Shown piece by piece: positions 42,861-53,609 of a DNA stretch of 64,000 bases. A program made the position numbers and the translations under genes. Each line of letters opens with the position of its first letter. The stretch's first letter is position 1. The DNA is from Betaproteobacteria bacterium. Its GTDB lineage: Bacteria > Pseudomonadota > Gammaproteobacteria > Burkholderiales > SG8-41. Under the pieces are notes generated by a model. It saw only the letters and a list, made by a program, of their open reading frames with translations. It was not told the DNA's origin and did not search any database. The stretch spans positions 55,287 to 119,286 of the forward strand of contig JAQGNH010000343.1 in NCBI GenBank assembly GCA_028291945.1, in the 5' to 3' direction.

Positions 42861-45037
42861 CAGCCGCACCCATCAAAGCACCGGCGTGGCTGCGCTACGT
42901 GCTGGTGTTATTCATGGCGCTCGCCGCAGTGACACTGTTCCTGCTGGCCACTGCCACTGCGAATACCACGCTCTTTGCCGAGCGCTACCCGACACTGCTC
43001 GGGCTGAACGGCGCTGTCGCGCTCGCGCTCGCGACACTCGTCGGCTACCAACTCTACATTCTCAGGCGCAAGCTGCGCTCGCGCGTCTTTGGTTCCAAGC
43101 TCACGCTGCGCCTCGTCATCCTGTTCGCACTCGTAGGCATTCTGCCCGGGGCGCTCATTTACGGGGTATCGGTGCAGTTCCTCGCGAAGAGCATCGAATC
43201 GTGGTTCGAAGTGCGCATCGACAAGGCGCTCGAAGGCGGGCTGAATCTGGGCCGCAACGCGCTCGACAGCATGCTCAGGGATCTCACCGGAAAAGCTGAC
43301 GCCATGGCCCTCGCGCTTTCGGTGCGCCCTCCTTCCGAGCACCTTGCGCTGTTGAATTCGTTGCGGCAACAGGGCGGCGTACAGGAAGCGACGCTATATA
43401 CCCAGCGCGGCAAGCTCATCGCGTTCTCCGGCGACGACCGCGCCGGCATTGCGCCGGACGCGCCCGGCGCCGCTGCGCTGAGAAAGCTGCGCTCACAGCA
43501 GACCTATGCCGCGATCGAGGCGATTCCGGAACGCGGCCTATACTTGCGTGTGATTGCACCGGTCAACGTCGTTTCACTTTCGGAGGAGTCACGCGCTCTG
43601 CAACTGATGCAACCCGTGCCGGAGGAAATCGGCCGAGAGGCAGAAATAGTGCAATCCGGTTACCGCGAGTACCAGGAACTGCTGCTATCTCGGCGCGGCT
43701 TGAAGCGCCTTTACGGAATCACCTTGACCCTGACGCTTCTACTGGCGCTGCTCTCCGCGCTGGCTGCTTCGTTCCTTCTTTCGGACCGTCTGTCTGCCCC
43801 GCTCAATGTGCTGGTCGAAGGAACGCGCGCCGTGGCCCAAGGCGACTTCAGTCAGCGCGCCGCGGACCCCAGCCGGGATGAGCTTGGGATGCTCACGCGT
43901 TCCTTCAACAGCATGACGCTGCAGCTCGCTGAAGCGCGTGCGCAGGCCGAACGCAAAGAGATGGAGCTCGCGCATGCCAAGGCGCAGTTGGAAAGCATCC
44001 TGGTCAACTTGTCTGCGGGCGTCCTGGCCTTCGATGAAGGGCTCAAGCTGCGCTCGGCGAATCGAAGTGCGCACCATATTCTTCGCCTGGACTGCTCGCC
44101 GCTCATAGGCCGCGAGCTAGGCGCCTGGGATGAGCTCGACCCAAGCCTCGCCCCCTTATCAGACGCGCTGCGCCTCGCATTCAGCAACGATGAACGGGAC
44201 GAATGGGAGCAGCAGGTAGAACGGGAAGCGAGGGACGGCACTCAAGTATTGCTCGTGCGCGGTTCGCGCTTGCCGGCGGGCGCCGAAACCGGCTACGTTG
44301 TGGTGTTTGACGACGTCACGCACCTGCTACAGGCGCAGCGCGATGCGGCGTGGGCCGAAGTCGCCCGGCGTCTGGCGCACGAGATCAAGAACCCGCTCAC
44401 TCCGATACAGCTCTCCGCCGAACGAGTAGAGCTGAAGCTTGCGCCCAAGCTCGCGCCACCTGACGCAGAAATGCTGACACGCTCGACACGCACTATCGTC
44501 AACCAGGTCGCGGCGTTGAAGCGCATGGTGGATGCATTCAGCCAGTACGCCCGCACGCCGGAGCCGGCAATGCACGAGCTCGACCTGAACGCGTTGGTGC
44601 GCGAAATATTGACGTTATATGAGTCCCTCGGCTCGAGCATACAGGTCGAGCTCGCCCACGAGCTGCCGTCGATCGTTGGCGATGCCGCCCAGCTTCGCCA
44701 GGTGGTGCACAACCTGCTGCAGAACGCTCAGGATGCGCTTGGTGAAGCCGCCGAGCCGCGCATCGTCGTGCGCAGCGAGCTCGCGGGCAATGCGGTGCGC
44801 TTCAGCGTCACCGACAACGGCAGCGGATTTCCCGAACACCTCATGAAGCGCGCATTCGAACCTTATGTTACGACCAAGCCTAAAGGCACTGGGCTCGGCC
44901 TCGTCATCGTGAAAAAAATCGTTGAAGAACACGGCGGCGACGTGACGATAGCGAACGACATACCGCAGGGTACGCGAGTAACGATCACGCTGCCGACCGC
45001 GGCTGCGTACGAGGCCGCCAAGAAGTCCGCAGCGTGA
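42857..45037 (+). CDS. ntrY: NtrY-type membrane sensor histidine kinase
   Basis: A 726-residue membrane kinase whose ATG 42857 overlaps the DUF4390 stop. It has three N-terminal membrane helices in the first 100 residues, a periplasmic region of about 190, and a further helix near 295 (LTLTLLLALLSALAASFLL). Then come a HAMP segment, a PAS-like part (ESILVNLSAGVLAFDEGLKL), the HisKA box RLAHEIKNPLTPIQL with the phosphorylated histidine at about 508, and a HATPase domain with NLLQNAQDAL, DNGSGFP and GTGLGLVIVKKIVEEHGG. NtrY families respond to nitrogen or redox state in other bacteria; the signal here is unknown. It is paired with the downstream regulator. Confidence 0.93.
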   Translation: MTAAPIKAPAWLRYVLVLFMALAAVTLFLLATATANTTLFAERYPTLLGLNGAVALALATLVGYQLYILRRKLRSRVFGSKLTLRLVILFALVGILPGALIYGVSVQFLAKSIESWFEVRIDKALEGGLNLGRNALDSMLRDLTGKADAMALALSVRPPSEHLALLNSLRQQGGVQEATLYTQRGKLIAFSGDDRAGIAPDAPGAAALRKLRSQQTYAAIEAIPERGLYLRVIAPVNVVSLSEESRALQLMQPVPEEIGREAEIVQSGYREYQELLLSRRGLKRLYGITLTLTLLLALLSALAASFLLSDRLSAPLNVLVEGTRAVAQGDFSQRAADPSRDELGMLTRSFNSMTLQLAEARAQAERKEMELAHAKAQLESILVNLSAGVLAFDEGLKLRSANRSAHHILRLDCSPLIGRELGAWDELDPSLAPLSDALRLAFSNDERDEWEQQVEREARDGTQVLLVRGSRLPAGAETGYVVVFDDVTHLLQAQRDAAWAEVARRLAHEIKNPLTPIQLSAERVELKLAPKLAPPDAEMLTRSTRTIVNQVAALKRMVDAFSQYARTPEPAMHELDLNALVREILTLYESLGSSIQVELAHELPSIVGDAAQLRQVVHNLLQNAQDALGEAAEPRIVVRSELAGNAVRFSVTDNGSGFPEHLMKRAFEPYVTTKPKGTGLGLVIVKKIVEEHGGDVTIANDIPQGTRVTITLPTAAAYEAAKKSAA

Positions 45038-45062
45038 CTGAATGGAGATGTAGCCGCCACTT

Positions 45063-46328
45063 ATGCAAGAGATTCTGGTAGTCGACGACGAGATGGGCAT
45101 ACGAGAGCTGCTCTCGGAAATACTTTCCGAAGAGGGCTACGACGTGCGTCTTGCGCAGAATGCAAGCGAAGCGCGCGCGCGCCGGGCGCAAGCTCGCCCC
45201 GATCTCGTGCTGCTCGATATCTGGATGCCGGACACGGACGGTGTAACGCTGCTCAAGGAATGGGCAAGCGCCGGACTGTTGACGATGCCCGTCGTGATGA
45301 TGTCAGGTCACGGCACCATCGACACCGCAGTTCAGGCGACGCGCATCGGCGCCTATGACTTCCTCGAAAAACCCATCGCTTTGCAGAAATTGCTCTCGAC
45401 CGTCGGTCGCGCCCTCAAGCACGGCGGTGAGCAGCCGCAAGCGGCCCTGTCGCTTGCGGCCCTCGGCAGAGCGCCAATCATCGCGGAGCTCAAGCAAAGG
45501 CTAGAGCGGATCGCCAATCTGCGCACCCCCGTCCTGTTGGTTTCGGAACCCGGTTGCGGGATCGAGCTCTGCGCCCGAATGCTGCATGGACGCAACACGC
45601 CGTGGGTCGCGGTGGAAATCAGTGGACAGCTCGCCGAGGCGCCGCTCGACCTCCTGACACAGGCTCGTGAAGGTACTTTATTCGTTCATGAAGTAGCAGA
45701 TCTCAACCGCGTGGAACAGAAAGGACTGTTGCTCCTCATTTCCAAGCTCGATCGCTACAACGCGCGCGTGATCGCAGGGGCGACGCGGCATCTTGCCGAG
45801 CTGGTGGCCGCTGGCAGCTTCGACGCTCGACTTTATGCGGCGCTTTCGGGCACGACGATCCGCGTGCCCAGCCTGCGTGAGCATCGGGAAGACGTGCCGG
45901 ACATCGCAAATCTCGTGCTGTCGCGGATGATAGAGGCTAAGGAAGTGCCGCCCCGCGAAATCTCGACCGCAGCCTTGAACACACTGCGCAATTACGATTG
46001 GCCCGGCAATCTGATCCAACTGCAGACGACTGTTCAGACACTCGCGCAAACAGCGCTTGGCGAGCAGATTGCGCAGGAGGACGTCGAGCGGGTCTTTCCG
46101 CAGCAAACGAACGTGCGTCAGCTCACCCACGATCTCCCCTTCGATGTGCCATTGCGGGACGCCCGCGATGCTTTTGAGAGGGTGTATTTCGAATATCACA
46201 TCGGCAAGGAAGGCGGCAACATCAGTCGGGTCGCGGAGACGGTCGGACTCGAGCGCACGCATCTCTACCGCAAGCTGAAGCAACTCGGCATCAGAGTCAG
46301 CCGGCGGCTGGACGAGCCGTCTCAGTAG
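45063..46328 (+). CDS. ntrX: NtrX-like response regulator with degenerate AAA+ domain
   Basis: A 421-residue regulator. The receiver domain is intact: VVDDE at the N-terminus, the phosphoacceptor Asp52 in LLDIWMPD, and Lys103 in LEKP. The centre is recognisable as an NtrC-family AAA+ domain by VREGTLF-like and REHREDVPDIA blocks, but the Walker A is SEPGCGIE (161-168) with no lysine, the Walker B region reads LFVHEVADL with His for the key Asp, and the whole ELFG/GAFTGA segment between them is missing. The C-terminal Fis-type helix-turn-helix (NISRVAETVGLERTHLYRKL) is intact. So it should bind DNA but not hydrolyse ATP or activate sigma54. It follows ntrY by 25 bases. Confidence 0.9.
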   Translation: MQEILVVDDEMGIRELLSEILSEEGYDVRLAQNASEARARRAQARPDLVLLDIWMPDTDGVTLLKEWASAGLLTMPVVMMSGHGTIDTAVQATRIGAYDFLEKPIALQKLLSTVGRALKHGGEQPQAALSLAALGRAPIIAELKQRLERIANLRTPVLLVSEPGCGIELCARMLHGRNTPWVAVEISGQLAEAPLDLLTQAREGTLFVHEVADLNRVEQKGLLLLISKLDRYNARVIAGATRHLAELVAAGSFDARLYAALSGTTIRVPSLREHREDVPDIANLVLSRMIEAKEVPPREISTAALNTLRNYDWPGNLIQLQTTVQTLAQTALGEQIAQEDVERVFPQQTNVRQLTHDLPFDVPLRDARDAFERVYFEYHIGKEGGNISRVAETVGLERTHLYRKLKQLGIRVSRRLDEPSQ

Positions 46329-46406
46329 GCTTTCCGGCAGGGCTCCCGCCGGTTGCAGGCCCCGCTATAATCACGCTTTTTCCGCTGTGCCCCCCTTCAG
46401 GAAGAC

Positions 46407-48404
46407 ATGAGCTCTCGTCTGGAACTAGCGAACGCCGTTCGTGCGCTCGCGATGGACGCCGTGCAGAAAGCAAATTCAGGCCACCCGGGGATGCCCATGG
46501 GGATGGCCGACATTGCAGAAGTGCTCTGGAACGGACACCTGCGCCATAATCCGGCGAACCCGCAATGGCCCGATCGCGACCGCTTCGTCGTGTCGAACGG
46601 CCATGGTTCCATGCTGCTCTATGCGGCGTTGCACCTGAGCGGTTACGACCTGCCGATGGATGAGCTCGTGCGCTTCCGGCAGCTGCATTCCAAAACGCCC
46701 GGACACCCCGAACATGGGTATGCGCCTGGGGTCGAAACAACGACGGGGCCACTCGGTCAGGGTGTCGCGAACGCCGTCGGCATGGCAATCGCAGAACGCA
46801 TGCTCGGGGCCGAGTTCAATAGCGAAGGCCACGATATCGTTGACCACCGTACGTATGTTTTCCTAGGCGACGGTTGCCTCATGGAAGGCATTTCCCATGA
46901 AGCCTGCTCGCTCGCGGGAACGCTGGGCCTGTCCAAGCTGATCGCGTTCTGGGACGACAATGGCATCTCCATCGACTCCGAAAAGGGATCGATGCAGCAG
47001 TGGTTCACCGACGAAACTCCCAAACGTTTTGAAGCCTACGGTTGGCACGTGATTCGAGGCATCGACGGCCATAACGCTGAAGCTATTGACGGTGCGATCG
47101 TGGACGCCAAGGCGGAAGGCGCGCGACCGACGTTGATTTGCTGCAAAACGGTGATCGCGAAAGGAGCCCCGAAGAAAGCGAACACCGGGGCCGCACATGG
47201 ATCGCCGCTGGGCGCGGATGAGGTCGCGGCTACGCGCGAGCACATCGGCTGGAAGTACAAAGCTTTTGAGGTGCCAGAACGCGTGTACGCGGGGTGGGAT
47301 GCGCGCGAGCGCGGCGCGAGGTTCGAGGCTGATTGGAACGAGCGGTTCGCTGCCTATCAGAAGGCGGATCCGGCCCGCGCAGCCGAGTTTCGGCGGCGTG
47401 TGGCGGGCGAGCTACCGTCTAGCTGGCGGGCGGAGCGCGAACGGCTCGTCACGAAAGTGAGCACTAACCCCGAAGCCATTGCCACCCGTAAAGCATCGCA
47501 AAACGCGCTTGAAGCGCTGGGACCGTTGCTGCCTGAGCTCGTCGGGGGCTCCGCCGACCTTGCGGCGTCAAACTTGACCCTGTGGTCCGGGTCACGCCCC
47601 GTCGGGCGCTCGGGAGGCGGTAATTACATTTACTTCGGTGTGCGCGAGTTCGGGATGGCAGCGATTTCCAATGGCCTGGCGCTGCATGGCGGTGTGATCC
47701 CGTACTGCGCCACGTTCCTGACTTTTTCGGATTACGCTCGAAATGCGTTGCGCATGGCCGCACTGATGAAACAGCGCGCGGTCTTCGTCTTCACCCATGA
47801 CTCGATCGGGCTGGGAGAGGACGGGCCGACTCACCAGCCGGTGGAACATGCCGCGACGCTGCGACTCATACCAAACATGGATGTATGGCGGCCTTGTGAT
47901 ACCACCGAAACGATGGCCGGGTGGATTGCTGGCATCGAGCGCCGGGATGGTCCGGTGAGCCTCCTGCTGACGCGCCAGAACGTGCCTTTTCAAAAACGAA
48001 CAGCCGCGCAGGTTACCGCGATCGAGCGTGGCGCTTATGTGCTAAGCGATGCGTCAGGCGTGGCACGCGCAGTCGTGATTGCGACGGGTTCGGAGGTAGC
48101 TCTAGCGATCGAGGCACAGAAAATGCTCGCGAATGAGAATATTCCCGTCCGCGTCGTTTCGATGCCCTCGACCAGCGTATTCGATCGGCAAGACGCTGCC
48201 TATCGCGAGAGCGTGCTGCCGCGCGGCGTTCCGCGTATTGCAGTCGAGGCGGGCGTCAGCGACTACTGGCGCAAGTATGTCGGGCTGGAAGGCGCGGTCG
48301 TCGGAATCGACCGGTACGGCGAGTCCGCGCCAGCCGCCGATGTCTTCAAGTTTTTCGGTTTCACCGCAGAAAACGTGGTGAAAACGGTCAAGCAAGTACT
48401 GTAA
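46407..48404 (+). CDS. tkt: Transketolase
   Basis: Transketolase moves two-carbon units between sugar phosphates in the pentose phosphate or Calvin pathways. The 665-residue protein shows the N-terminal [14 protein letters not shown], the thiamine diphosphate motif [18 protein letters not shown] ending in DDNGISID, and the middle pyrimidine-binding part [23 protein letters not shown] 46407 is preceded by AGGAAG. It begins a run with gap, pgk, pyk and aldolase, an order typical of betaproteobacterial glycolytic and cbb clusters. No cbbLS or prk is in the window, so carbon fixation cannot be inferred. Confidence 0.96.
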   Translation: MSSRLELANAVRALAMDAVQKANSGHPGMPMGMADIAEVLWNGHLRHNPANPQWPDRDRFVVSNGHGSMLLYAALHLSGYDLPMDELVRFRQLHSKTPGHPEHGYAPGVETTTGPLGQGVANAVGMAIAERMLGAEFNSEGHDIVDHRTYVFLGDGCLMEGISHEACSLAGTLGLSKLIAFWDDNGISIDSEKGSMQQWFTDETPKRFEAYGWHVIRGIDGHNAEAIDGAIVDAKAEGARPTLICCKTVIAKGAPKKANTGAAHGSPLGADEVAATREHIGWKYKAFEVPERVYAGWDARERGARFEADWNERFAAYQKADPARAAEFRRRVAGELPSSWRAERERLVTKVSTNPEAIATRKASQNALEALGPLLPELVGGSADLAASNLTLWSGSRPVGRSGGGNYIYFGVREFGMAAISNGLALHGGVIPYCATFLTFSDYARNALRMAALMKQRAVFVFTHDSIGLGEDGPTHQPVEHAATLRLIPNMDVWRPCDTTETMAGWIAGIERRDGPVSLLLTRQNVPFQKRTAAQVTAIERGAYVLSDASGVARAVVIATGSEVALAIEAQKMLANENIPVRVVSMPSTSVFDRQDAAYRESVLPRGVPRIAVEAGVSDYWRKYVGLEGAVVGIDRYGESAPAADVFKFFGFTAENVVKTVKQVL

Positions 48405-48426
48405 CGCCCACTTTCCGGAGAGGCAC

Positions 48427-49440
48427 ATGACCATTAAAGTCGCGATCAATGGTTACGGTCGCATTGGCCGCAACATCCTCCGCGCTCACTATGAGAGCGG
48501 CAAGAAACACGCGCTCGAGATCGTTGCGCTGAACGACCTCGGAAATGCGGAGACCAACGCGCACCTGACCCGCTACGACACCGTTCACGGCAGATTTAAG
48601 GGCACGGTCAAGGTCGACGGCGACTCCATGGTGGTGAACGGAGATCGCATCAAAGTGTTGGCGCAACGCAATCCAGCGGAGCTCCCTTGGGCTTCCCTCG
48701 GTGTGGACGTCGTGCTCGAGTGCACCGGCTTGTTCACCACCAAGGAAAAGGCGGGAGCGCATCTCAAAGGCGGCGCGAAGAAGGTTGTGATCTCTGCGCC
48801 AGGCGGGAAGGATGTCGATGCGACGATCGTCTACGGCGTAAATCACAGCACGCTGAAGGCGAGCCACACCGTCATTTCGAACGCATCGTGCACGACCAAC
48901 TGTCTCGCGCCGATGGCCAAAGCGTTGCACGATAAGCTCGGCATAGTGCAGGGGCTGATGACGACGGTGCACTCTTATACCAACGATCAGGTGCTGACCG
49001 ACGTGTATCACGAGGACCTGCGGCGTGCGCGGGCGGCGGCGCTGAACATGATCCCCACAAAAACGGGTGCTGCCGCCGCGGTCGGTCTGGTGCTACCCGA
49101 GTTGAACGGCAAGCTCGACGGCTTCGCCGTGCGCGTGCCAACGATCAACGTCTCGCTGGTCGATCTTACCTTCACGGCTGGCAGGTCAACGACCGTCGAT
49201 GAAGTCAATGCGATCATGAAGGCGGCCGCGCAAGGACCACTGAAAGGCGTGCTGGAATACACCGATGAGCCGCTCGTCTCCAGCGACTTCAATCACACGC
49301 CGGCGTCGAGCATCTTCGATTCCAGCCTCACGAAGGTTTCCAACGGCGTCCTTGTGAAAGCCCTCGCCTGGTACGACAACGAGTGGGGATTCAGCAACCG
49401 CATGCTCGACACGACGGTCGCGTTAATGAACGCGAAATAA
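48427..49440 (+). CDS. gap: Glyceraldehyde-3-phosphate dehydrogenase, type I
   Basis: Converts glyceraldehyde-3-phosphate to 1,3-bisphosphoglycerate with NAD(P). The 337-residue enzyme has [12 protein letters not shown] at the N-terminus, the active site [12 protein letters not shown] with the catalytic cysteine, and [13 protein letters not shown] at the C-terminus. The aspartate in ALNDLGNAE at the end of the second strand argues for NAD preference. ATG 48427 is preceded by GGAGAGG. It lies 22 bases after tkt. Confidence 0.97.
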   Translation: MTIKVAINGYGRIGRNILRAHYESGKKHALEIVALNDLGNAETNAHLTRYDTVHGRFKGTVKVDGDSMVVNGDRIKVLAQRNPAELPWASLGVDVVLECTGLFTTKEKAGAHLKGGAKKVVISAPGGKDVDATIVYGVNHSTLKASHTVISNASCTTNCLAPMAKALHDKLGIVQGLMTTVHSYTNDQVLTDVYHEDLRRARAAALNMIPTKTGAAAAVGLVLPELNGKLDGFAVRVPTINVSLVDLTFTAGRSTTVDEVNAIMKAAAQGPLKGVLEYTDEPLVSSDFNHTPASSIFDSSLTKVSNGVLVKALAWYDNEWGFSNRMLDTTVALMNAK

Positions 49441-49590
49441 TCTGCGCGAGCAGCAGTCCTTGCGGAGCAAGCTACTTCTGGCGCGATCAGGCGCAAGCGA
49501 GGCCCGTAATGGGCCCGCCGGAACCGCGGTGAATGGGGTATGCCGCGGCCGCTCGTTTGCTTCTCGCCATTGGTATCTTAAGGCTTCGTC

Positions 49591-50772
49591 GTGAAAATAC
49601 TAAAAATGACCGACCTCGACCTCGCCCAAAAGCGAGTGTTCATTCGCGAAGACTTCAACGTGCCGATGCAAGACGGCAAAATCGCGGACGATACGCGCAT
49701 CCGTGCAGCATTGCCCGGTATTCGCATCGCGCTCGAAAAAGGTGCCCGCGTGATGTTGGTGTCGCATCTCGGCCGGCCTAAGGAAGGCGAGTTCGACGAA
49801 AAAGAATCGCTCGCGCCCGTCGCTGAGCATCTGTCGAAATTGCTCGAGATGGATGTGCCGCTGCAGCGTGACTGGTTGAAAGGCGTCGACGTCGCCCCGG
49901 GCCACGCCGTACTGCTCGAAAACTGCCGCTTCAACAAAGGCGAGAAGAAAGACGACGAGAATCTGTCGAAACAGATGGCGTCGCTTTGCGATATTTATGT
50001 GAACGACGCATTCGGTACAGCGCATCGCGCCGAAGCGACGACGCACGGCATTGCCAAACTCGCCAAAGTCGCGTGTGCCGGACCTCTGATGGCTGCCGAG
50101 ATAGAGGCCCTCACTCGCGCACTCGATAAACCCGCGCGGCCGCTAGTTGCGATTGTCGGCGGCTCGAAAGTATCGACGAAGCTGACGATACTCGCCACGC
50201 TTGCGCGCAAAGTAGATCAGCTCATCGTCGGCGGCGGGATCGCCAATACGTTTTTGCTGGCGTCCGGCATGCCAATAGGCAAGTCGCTCGCGGAGCCCGA
50301 GCTCGTCGACGAAGCGCTCAAGATCAGTGAAATCCTGAAAGGGAAAGGAGGCTCAGTGCCCGTGCCCACCGATGTCGTATGCGCTAAGGAATTCGCGGCC
50401 ACTGCGCAGGCCAGGACCAAGCTAGCCGGCGAAGTCGCGGACGACGATCTCATTCTGGATATCGGGCCGAACACGGCGGAGGAACTAGCGCGGTCGCTCA
50501 AACAGGCCGGCACGATCGTGTGGAATGGACCCGTGGGCGTATTCGAATTCGACCAGTTCGGGAACGGCACGCGAACAATTGCCCGTGCCATCGCGGACTC
50601 CGACGCGTTCTCGATCGCAGGCGGCGGTGACACTCTTGCAGCAGTCGCGAAATACGAGGTCGCCGACCGTATCTCGTACATCTCGACCGGCGGCGGCGCA
50701 TTCCTTGAGTTTCTCGAAGGCAAGAAACTGCCGGCGATCGAAATACTCGAGCAACGGGCGGTGGGACCATGA
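49591..50772 (+). CDS. pgk: Phosphoglycerate kinase
   Basis: Transfers phosphate between 1,3-bisphosphoglycerate and ADP. The 393-residue protein shows [36 protein letters not shown] and the C-terminal GGGDTLAAV. The start is GTG 49591 ([17 protein letters not shown]), with AAGG at 8 bases; ATG 49606 would drop five residues that relatives keep. It follows gap after 150 bases that contain a small GGCCC/GGGCC hairpin at 49501-49515 but no clear promoter. It overlaps pyk by 4 bases. Confidence 0.97.
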   Translation: MKILKMTDLDLAQKRVFIREDFNVPMQDGKIADDTRIRAALPGIRIALEKGARVMLVSHLGRPKEGEFDEKESLAPVAEHLSKLLEMDVPLQRDWLKGVDVAPGHAVLLENCRFNKGEKKDDENLSKQMASLCDIYVNDAFGTAHRAEATTHGIAKLAKVACAGPLMAAEIEALTRALDKPARPLVAIVGGSKVSTKLTILATLARKVDQLIVGGGIANTFLLASGMPIGKSLAEPELVDEALKISEILKGKGGSVPVPTDVVCAKEFAATAQARTKLAGEVADDDLILDIGPNTAEELARSLKQAGTIVWNGPVGVFEFDQFGNGTRTIARAIADSDAFSIAGGGDTLAAVAKYEVADRISYISTGGGAFLEFLEGKKLPAIEILEQRAVGP

Positions 50773-52199
50773 TGCCGCGCCGGACCAAAATCGTGGCGAC
50801 GCTCGGGCCTGCTTCGAGCGATGCAAAAGTACTGTCCCGCATGATCGAAGCCGGACTCGACGTGGTTCGCATGAATTTCTCACACGGGACGGCGGCTGAG
50901 CATGGCGAGCGGGTTGATCTCGTGCGAACGCTCGCCCAGCGCGCCGGCCGCGCAGTCGGCGTGCTGGTCGACCTTCAGGGCCCGAAAATTCGTATTGGCA
51001 AGTTTCGCGATGGCCGCATCACGCTTCAGGGCGGAGAGCCGTTCGTGCTCGACGCGGAGCGCGACCTCGGAGACCAAGAGGGCGTCGGACTGGATTACAA
51101 GAATCTTCCAAAAGACGTGCGCCGTGGCGACACGCTGCTCCTGGACGATGGCCGCATCGTATTGGGTGTGTCCGGTGTGCGCGGTTCGCGAATCAGCACC
51201 GTCGTGGAACAAGGCGGCGTACTCAGCAATAACAAGGGGATTAACCGCAAAGGCGGAGGGCTGACAGCGCCCGCCCTTACTGAGAAGGACATGCGTGACA
51301 TCAAGACAGCTGCCGAGCTCAAGGCGGACTTTCTTGGTGTGTCGTTTCCCCGTTCTGGCGACGACATCCGATGGGCGCGCGATCTGATGCGCGAGGCCGG
51401 TGGAAACAGTCTCATCGTTGCGAAAATCGAGCGCGCCGAAGCCATCACCGCGCTCGACGAAATCCTCGATGCGTCCGACGCGATCATGGTTGCGCGCGGC
51501 GACCTGGCGGTCGAAGTCGGCGACGCGGTGGTTCCCGCGCTGCAGAAGCGCATGATCAGGCTCGCTCGAGAAAAAAATCGTGCCGTGATTACCGCAACGC
51601 AAATGATGGAATCGATGATCAGCAATCCGATTCCGACCCGCGCCGAAGTTTCGGACGTGGCGAACGCGGTGCTGGACGGAACCGATGCGGTGATGCTTTC
51701 CGCGGAAACGGCGACCGGCGAGTATCCCGTCGAGACCGTGGCTGCAATGGCGCGGGTGTGCATCGAAGCCGAGAAGGAAGATCTGATTGCCGTCGAGCGC
51801 AGGCGCGAGCTGCCGCCTGCAGACGTCGAAGAAGCCATCGCGCGTGCAACCGTGTTCACGTCGAACAGCCTCAACATCAAGGCTGTCGCAGCTATGACCC
51901 AAAGCGGAAAAACCGTGCTGCTGATGTCGCGCTTGCCCACGACCGTTCCCATCTATGCGATGAGCGCGGAGGAGGGGACGCGGCGCAAGGTGACGCTTTT
52001 CAGGGGCGTTTACCCGGTGAAGTTCAAAGGCGCACGGGACCCGGAGAAGGCGCTCAACATGGCCGAGGACGAGCTCCTGAAACGCGGTGCCGTGCAGGAT
52101 GGCGACTACATGGTGCTCACGATTGGCGAGCCCTACGGCAAAGCAGGCGGCACCAACACGATGAAAATAGTAAAAGTCGGCGAGCACCGCCAGGCATGA
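50769..52199 (+). CDS. pyk: Pyruvate kinase
   Basis: Makes pyruvate and ATP from phosphoenolpyruvate. The 476-residue enzyme has [38 protein letters not shown] and the active-site [11 protein letters not shown], ending with a normal C-terminal allosteric domain. The length and lack of a C-terminal extension fit the type II (AMP-responsive) form. The ATG overlaps the pgk stop (ATGA). It is followed by aldolase after 112 bases. Confidence 0.97.
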   Translation: MMPRRTKIVATLGPASSDAKVLSRMIEAGLDVVRMNFSHGTAAEHGERVDLVRTLAQRAGRAVGVLVDLQGPKIRIGKFRDGRITLQGGEPFVLDAERDLGDQEGVGLDYKNLPKDVRRGDTLLLDDGRIVLGVSGVRGSRISTVVEQGGVLSNNKGINRKGGGLTAPALTEKDMRDIKTAAELKADFLGVSFPRSGDDIRWARDLMREAGGNSLIVAKIERAEAITALDEILDASDAIMVARGDLAVEVGDAVVPALQKRMIRLAREKNRAVITATQMMESMISNPIPTRAEVSDVANAVLDGTDAVMLSAETATGEYPVETVAAMARVCIEAEKEDLIAVERRRELPPADVEEAIARATVFTSNSLNIKAVAAMTQSGKTVLLMSRLPTTVPIYAMSAEEGTRRKVTLFRGVYPVKFKGARDPEKALNMAEDELLKRGAVQDGDYMVLTIGEPYGKAGGTNTMKIVKVGEHRQA

Positions 52200-52300
52200 A
52201 GCGCGGAAGGCGCCGGTATTGTTCCCGTGCGAGCCCGAAAAGGGACGCGCTAGAATATTCGAGCTAGCGATCACCTTCCCACTATCCCGTAATGCCACGC

Positions 52301-52306
52301 AGGAGA
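52301..52306 (+). promoter_or_regulatory. Ribosome binding site deciding the aldolase start
   Basis: AGGAGA five bases before ATG 52312 fixes the start of the aldolase and makes the 31 open codons upstream non-coding. Confidence 0.8.
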
Positions 52307-52311
52307 CCCCT

Positions 52312-53349
52312 ATGCCTACGCAACAAGATCTAGTGTCCATCGCCCAAGCCCTGGTCGCGCCCGGCAAAGGCATCCTGGCCGCCGATGAAAGCACCGGCAC
52401 CATCGAAAAACGCTTCGACAGCATCAAAGTCGAGAACGTCGAAGAAAATCGGCGTGCGTATCGCGATATGCTTTTCACGACCAAAGGTCTCGGGCAATAC
52501 ATCAGCGGCGTCATACTCTATGACGAAACACTTCGCCAGAAATCGTCCGACGGCACGCCTTTTGGTGAGCTTTTGAAAAAACAAGGCATCTTACCGGGCA
52601 TCAAAGTCGACGCCGGAGCTAAGTCGCTTGCGTTTTGCCCCGGCGAGACGATTACCGAAGGTCTGGACGGGTTATCCAAGCGCTGCGCGGAATACGTGAA
52701 GCTCGGCGCGAAATTTGCCAAGTGGCGCGCAGTGATCACGATCGGCCGCGACATCCCGAGCCGCACGTGCATACAGGAAAACGCACATGCGCTCGCGCGT
52801 TACGCAGCGATCTGCCAGGAAGCCGGGCTGGTGCCGATCGTAGAGCCCGAAGTGTTGATGGACGGCGAGCACACGATCGATCGATGCGAGGAGGTCACCG
52901 AGTGGACGCTGAACTCGGTGTATGACGCGCTCTATCTCGATAAAGTGATGCTCGAAGGTTCCGTGCTGAAGCCGAGCATGGTCATAGCAGGCAAGGATAG
53001 CGCGAAGCAGGCGAGCGTCGAAGAGGTCGCCGAACGCACGATACGAACGCTGAAGCGCACCGTACCGGCTGCGGTCGCGGGGATCGTGTTCCTCTCGGGC
53101 GGCCAGAGCGACGAGCTCGCAACGGCGCACCTGAATGCCATGAATCGCATGTTCCAGGGCAAGCTGCCGTGGCCCGTATCGTTCTCGTACGGCCGCGCAT
53201 TGCAGCAGGCGTCGCTCAAAGCCTGGAAGGGCAGCGCATCGAACGTAGCAGCGGGACAGGCCGCGCTGCTGCACCGCTCACGCATGAACAGTCTGGCGTG
53301 CTCGGGACGTTATTCGGATAAAGAAGAAAAGCAGGCAAAGGCAGCTTGA
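52312..53349 (+). CDS. Class I fructose-bisphosphate aldolase (eukaryotic-type)
   Basis: Cleaves fructose-1,6-bisphosphate through a Schiff-base lysine. The 345-residue protein is of the class I family shared with animals and plants: ALVAPGKGILAADESTGTIEKRF at the N-terminus, VPIVEPEVLMDGEH in the middle, the Schiff-base lysine in GSVLKPSMVIAG, and GIVFLSGGQSDELAT further on. Metal ligands of class II enzymes are absent. In the equivalent cluster many betaproteobacteria have a class II aldolase. The start is set by a strong ribosome binding site. A terminator follows 64 bases after the stop, ending the tkt-aldolase group. Confidence 0.94.
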   Translation: MPTQQDLVSIAQALVAPGKGILAADESTGTIEKRFDSIKVENVEENRRAYRDMLFTTKGLGQYISGVILYDETLRQKSSDGTPFGELLKKQGILPGIKVDAGAKSLAFCPGETITEGLDGLSKRCAEYVKLGAKFAKWRAVITIGRDIPSRTCIQENAHALARYAAICQEAGLVPIVEPEVLMDGEHTIDRCEEVTEWTLNSVYDALYLDKVMLEGSVLKPSMVIAGKDSAKQASVEEVAERTIRTLKRTVPAAVAGIVFLSGGQSDELATAHLNAMNRMFQGKLPWPVSFSYGRALQQASLKAWKGSASNVAAGQAALLHRSRMNSLACSGRYSDKEEKQAKAA

Positions 53350-53412
53350 GACGGGAACGTCAATCAATGTTTGAGAAGAGAGCACCGATCTCAAAATTCT
53401 TGTTGTGATTCG

Positions 53413-53440
53413 AAGGGGCGAAGCAGCGCCCCTTTTCTAT
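53413..53440 (+). terminator. Intrinsic terminator after the glycolytic cluster
   Basis: AAGGGGCG (53413-53420), 6-base loop, CGCCCCTT (53427-53434), then TTCTAT. An 8-pair GC-rich stem with a T-rich tail. Confidence 0.8.
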
Positions 53441-53609
53441 TTGCGGCATCGCTTCACATCGTTCGCGTTCGCTTGACCGTGCCAATGGAAGCGCTTACAT
53501 TGGCTTGGCAACGGATAGCAGCAGTTCTCTCGGTGTAAGTACACTGCACCCGATCCGCAGCGCGCTTTTGACGTCACAACTCACGCATCATCAATTTAAG
53601 CTTCGCCGA

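Noticed and set aside
46366..46371. TATAAT upstream of tkt
   Set aside because: No acceptable -35 at 16-19 bases; a single hexamer is too weak to call a promoter.
50880..52514. 544-codon open frame antisense to pyk
   Set aside because: The sense strand encodes a complete pyruvate kinase; the antisense product resembles nothing.
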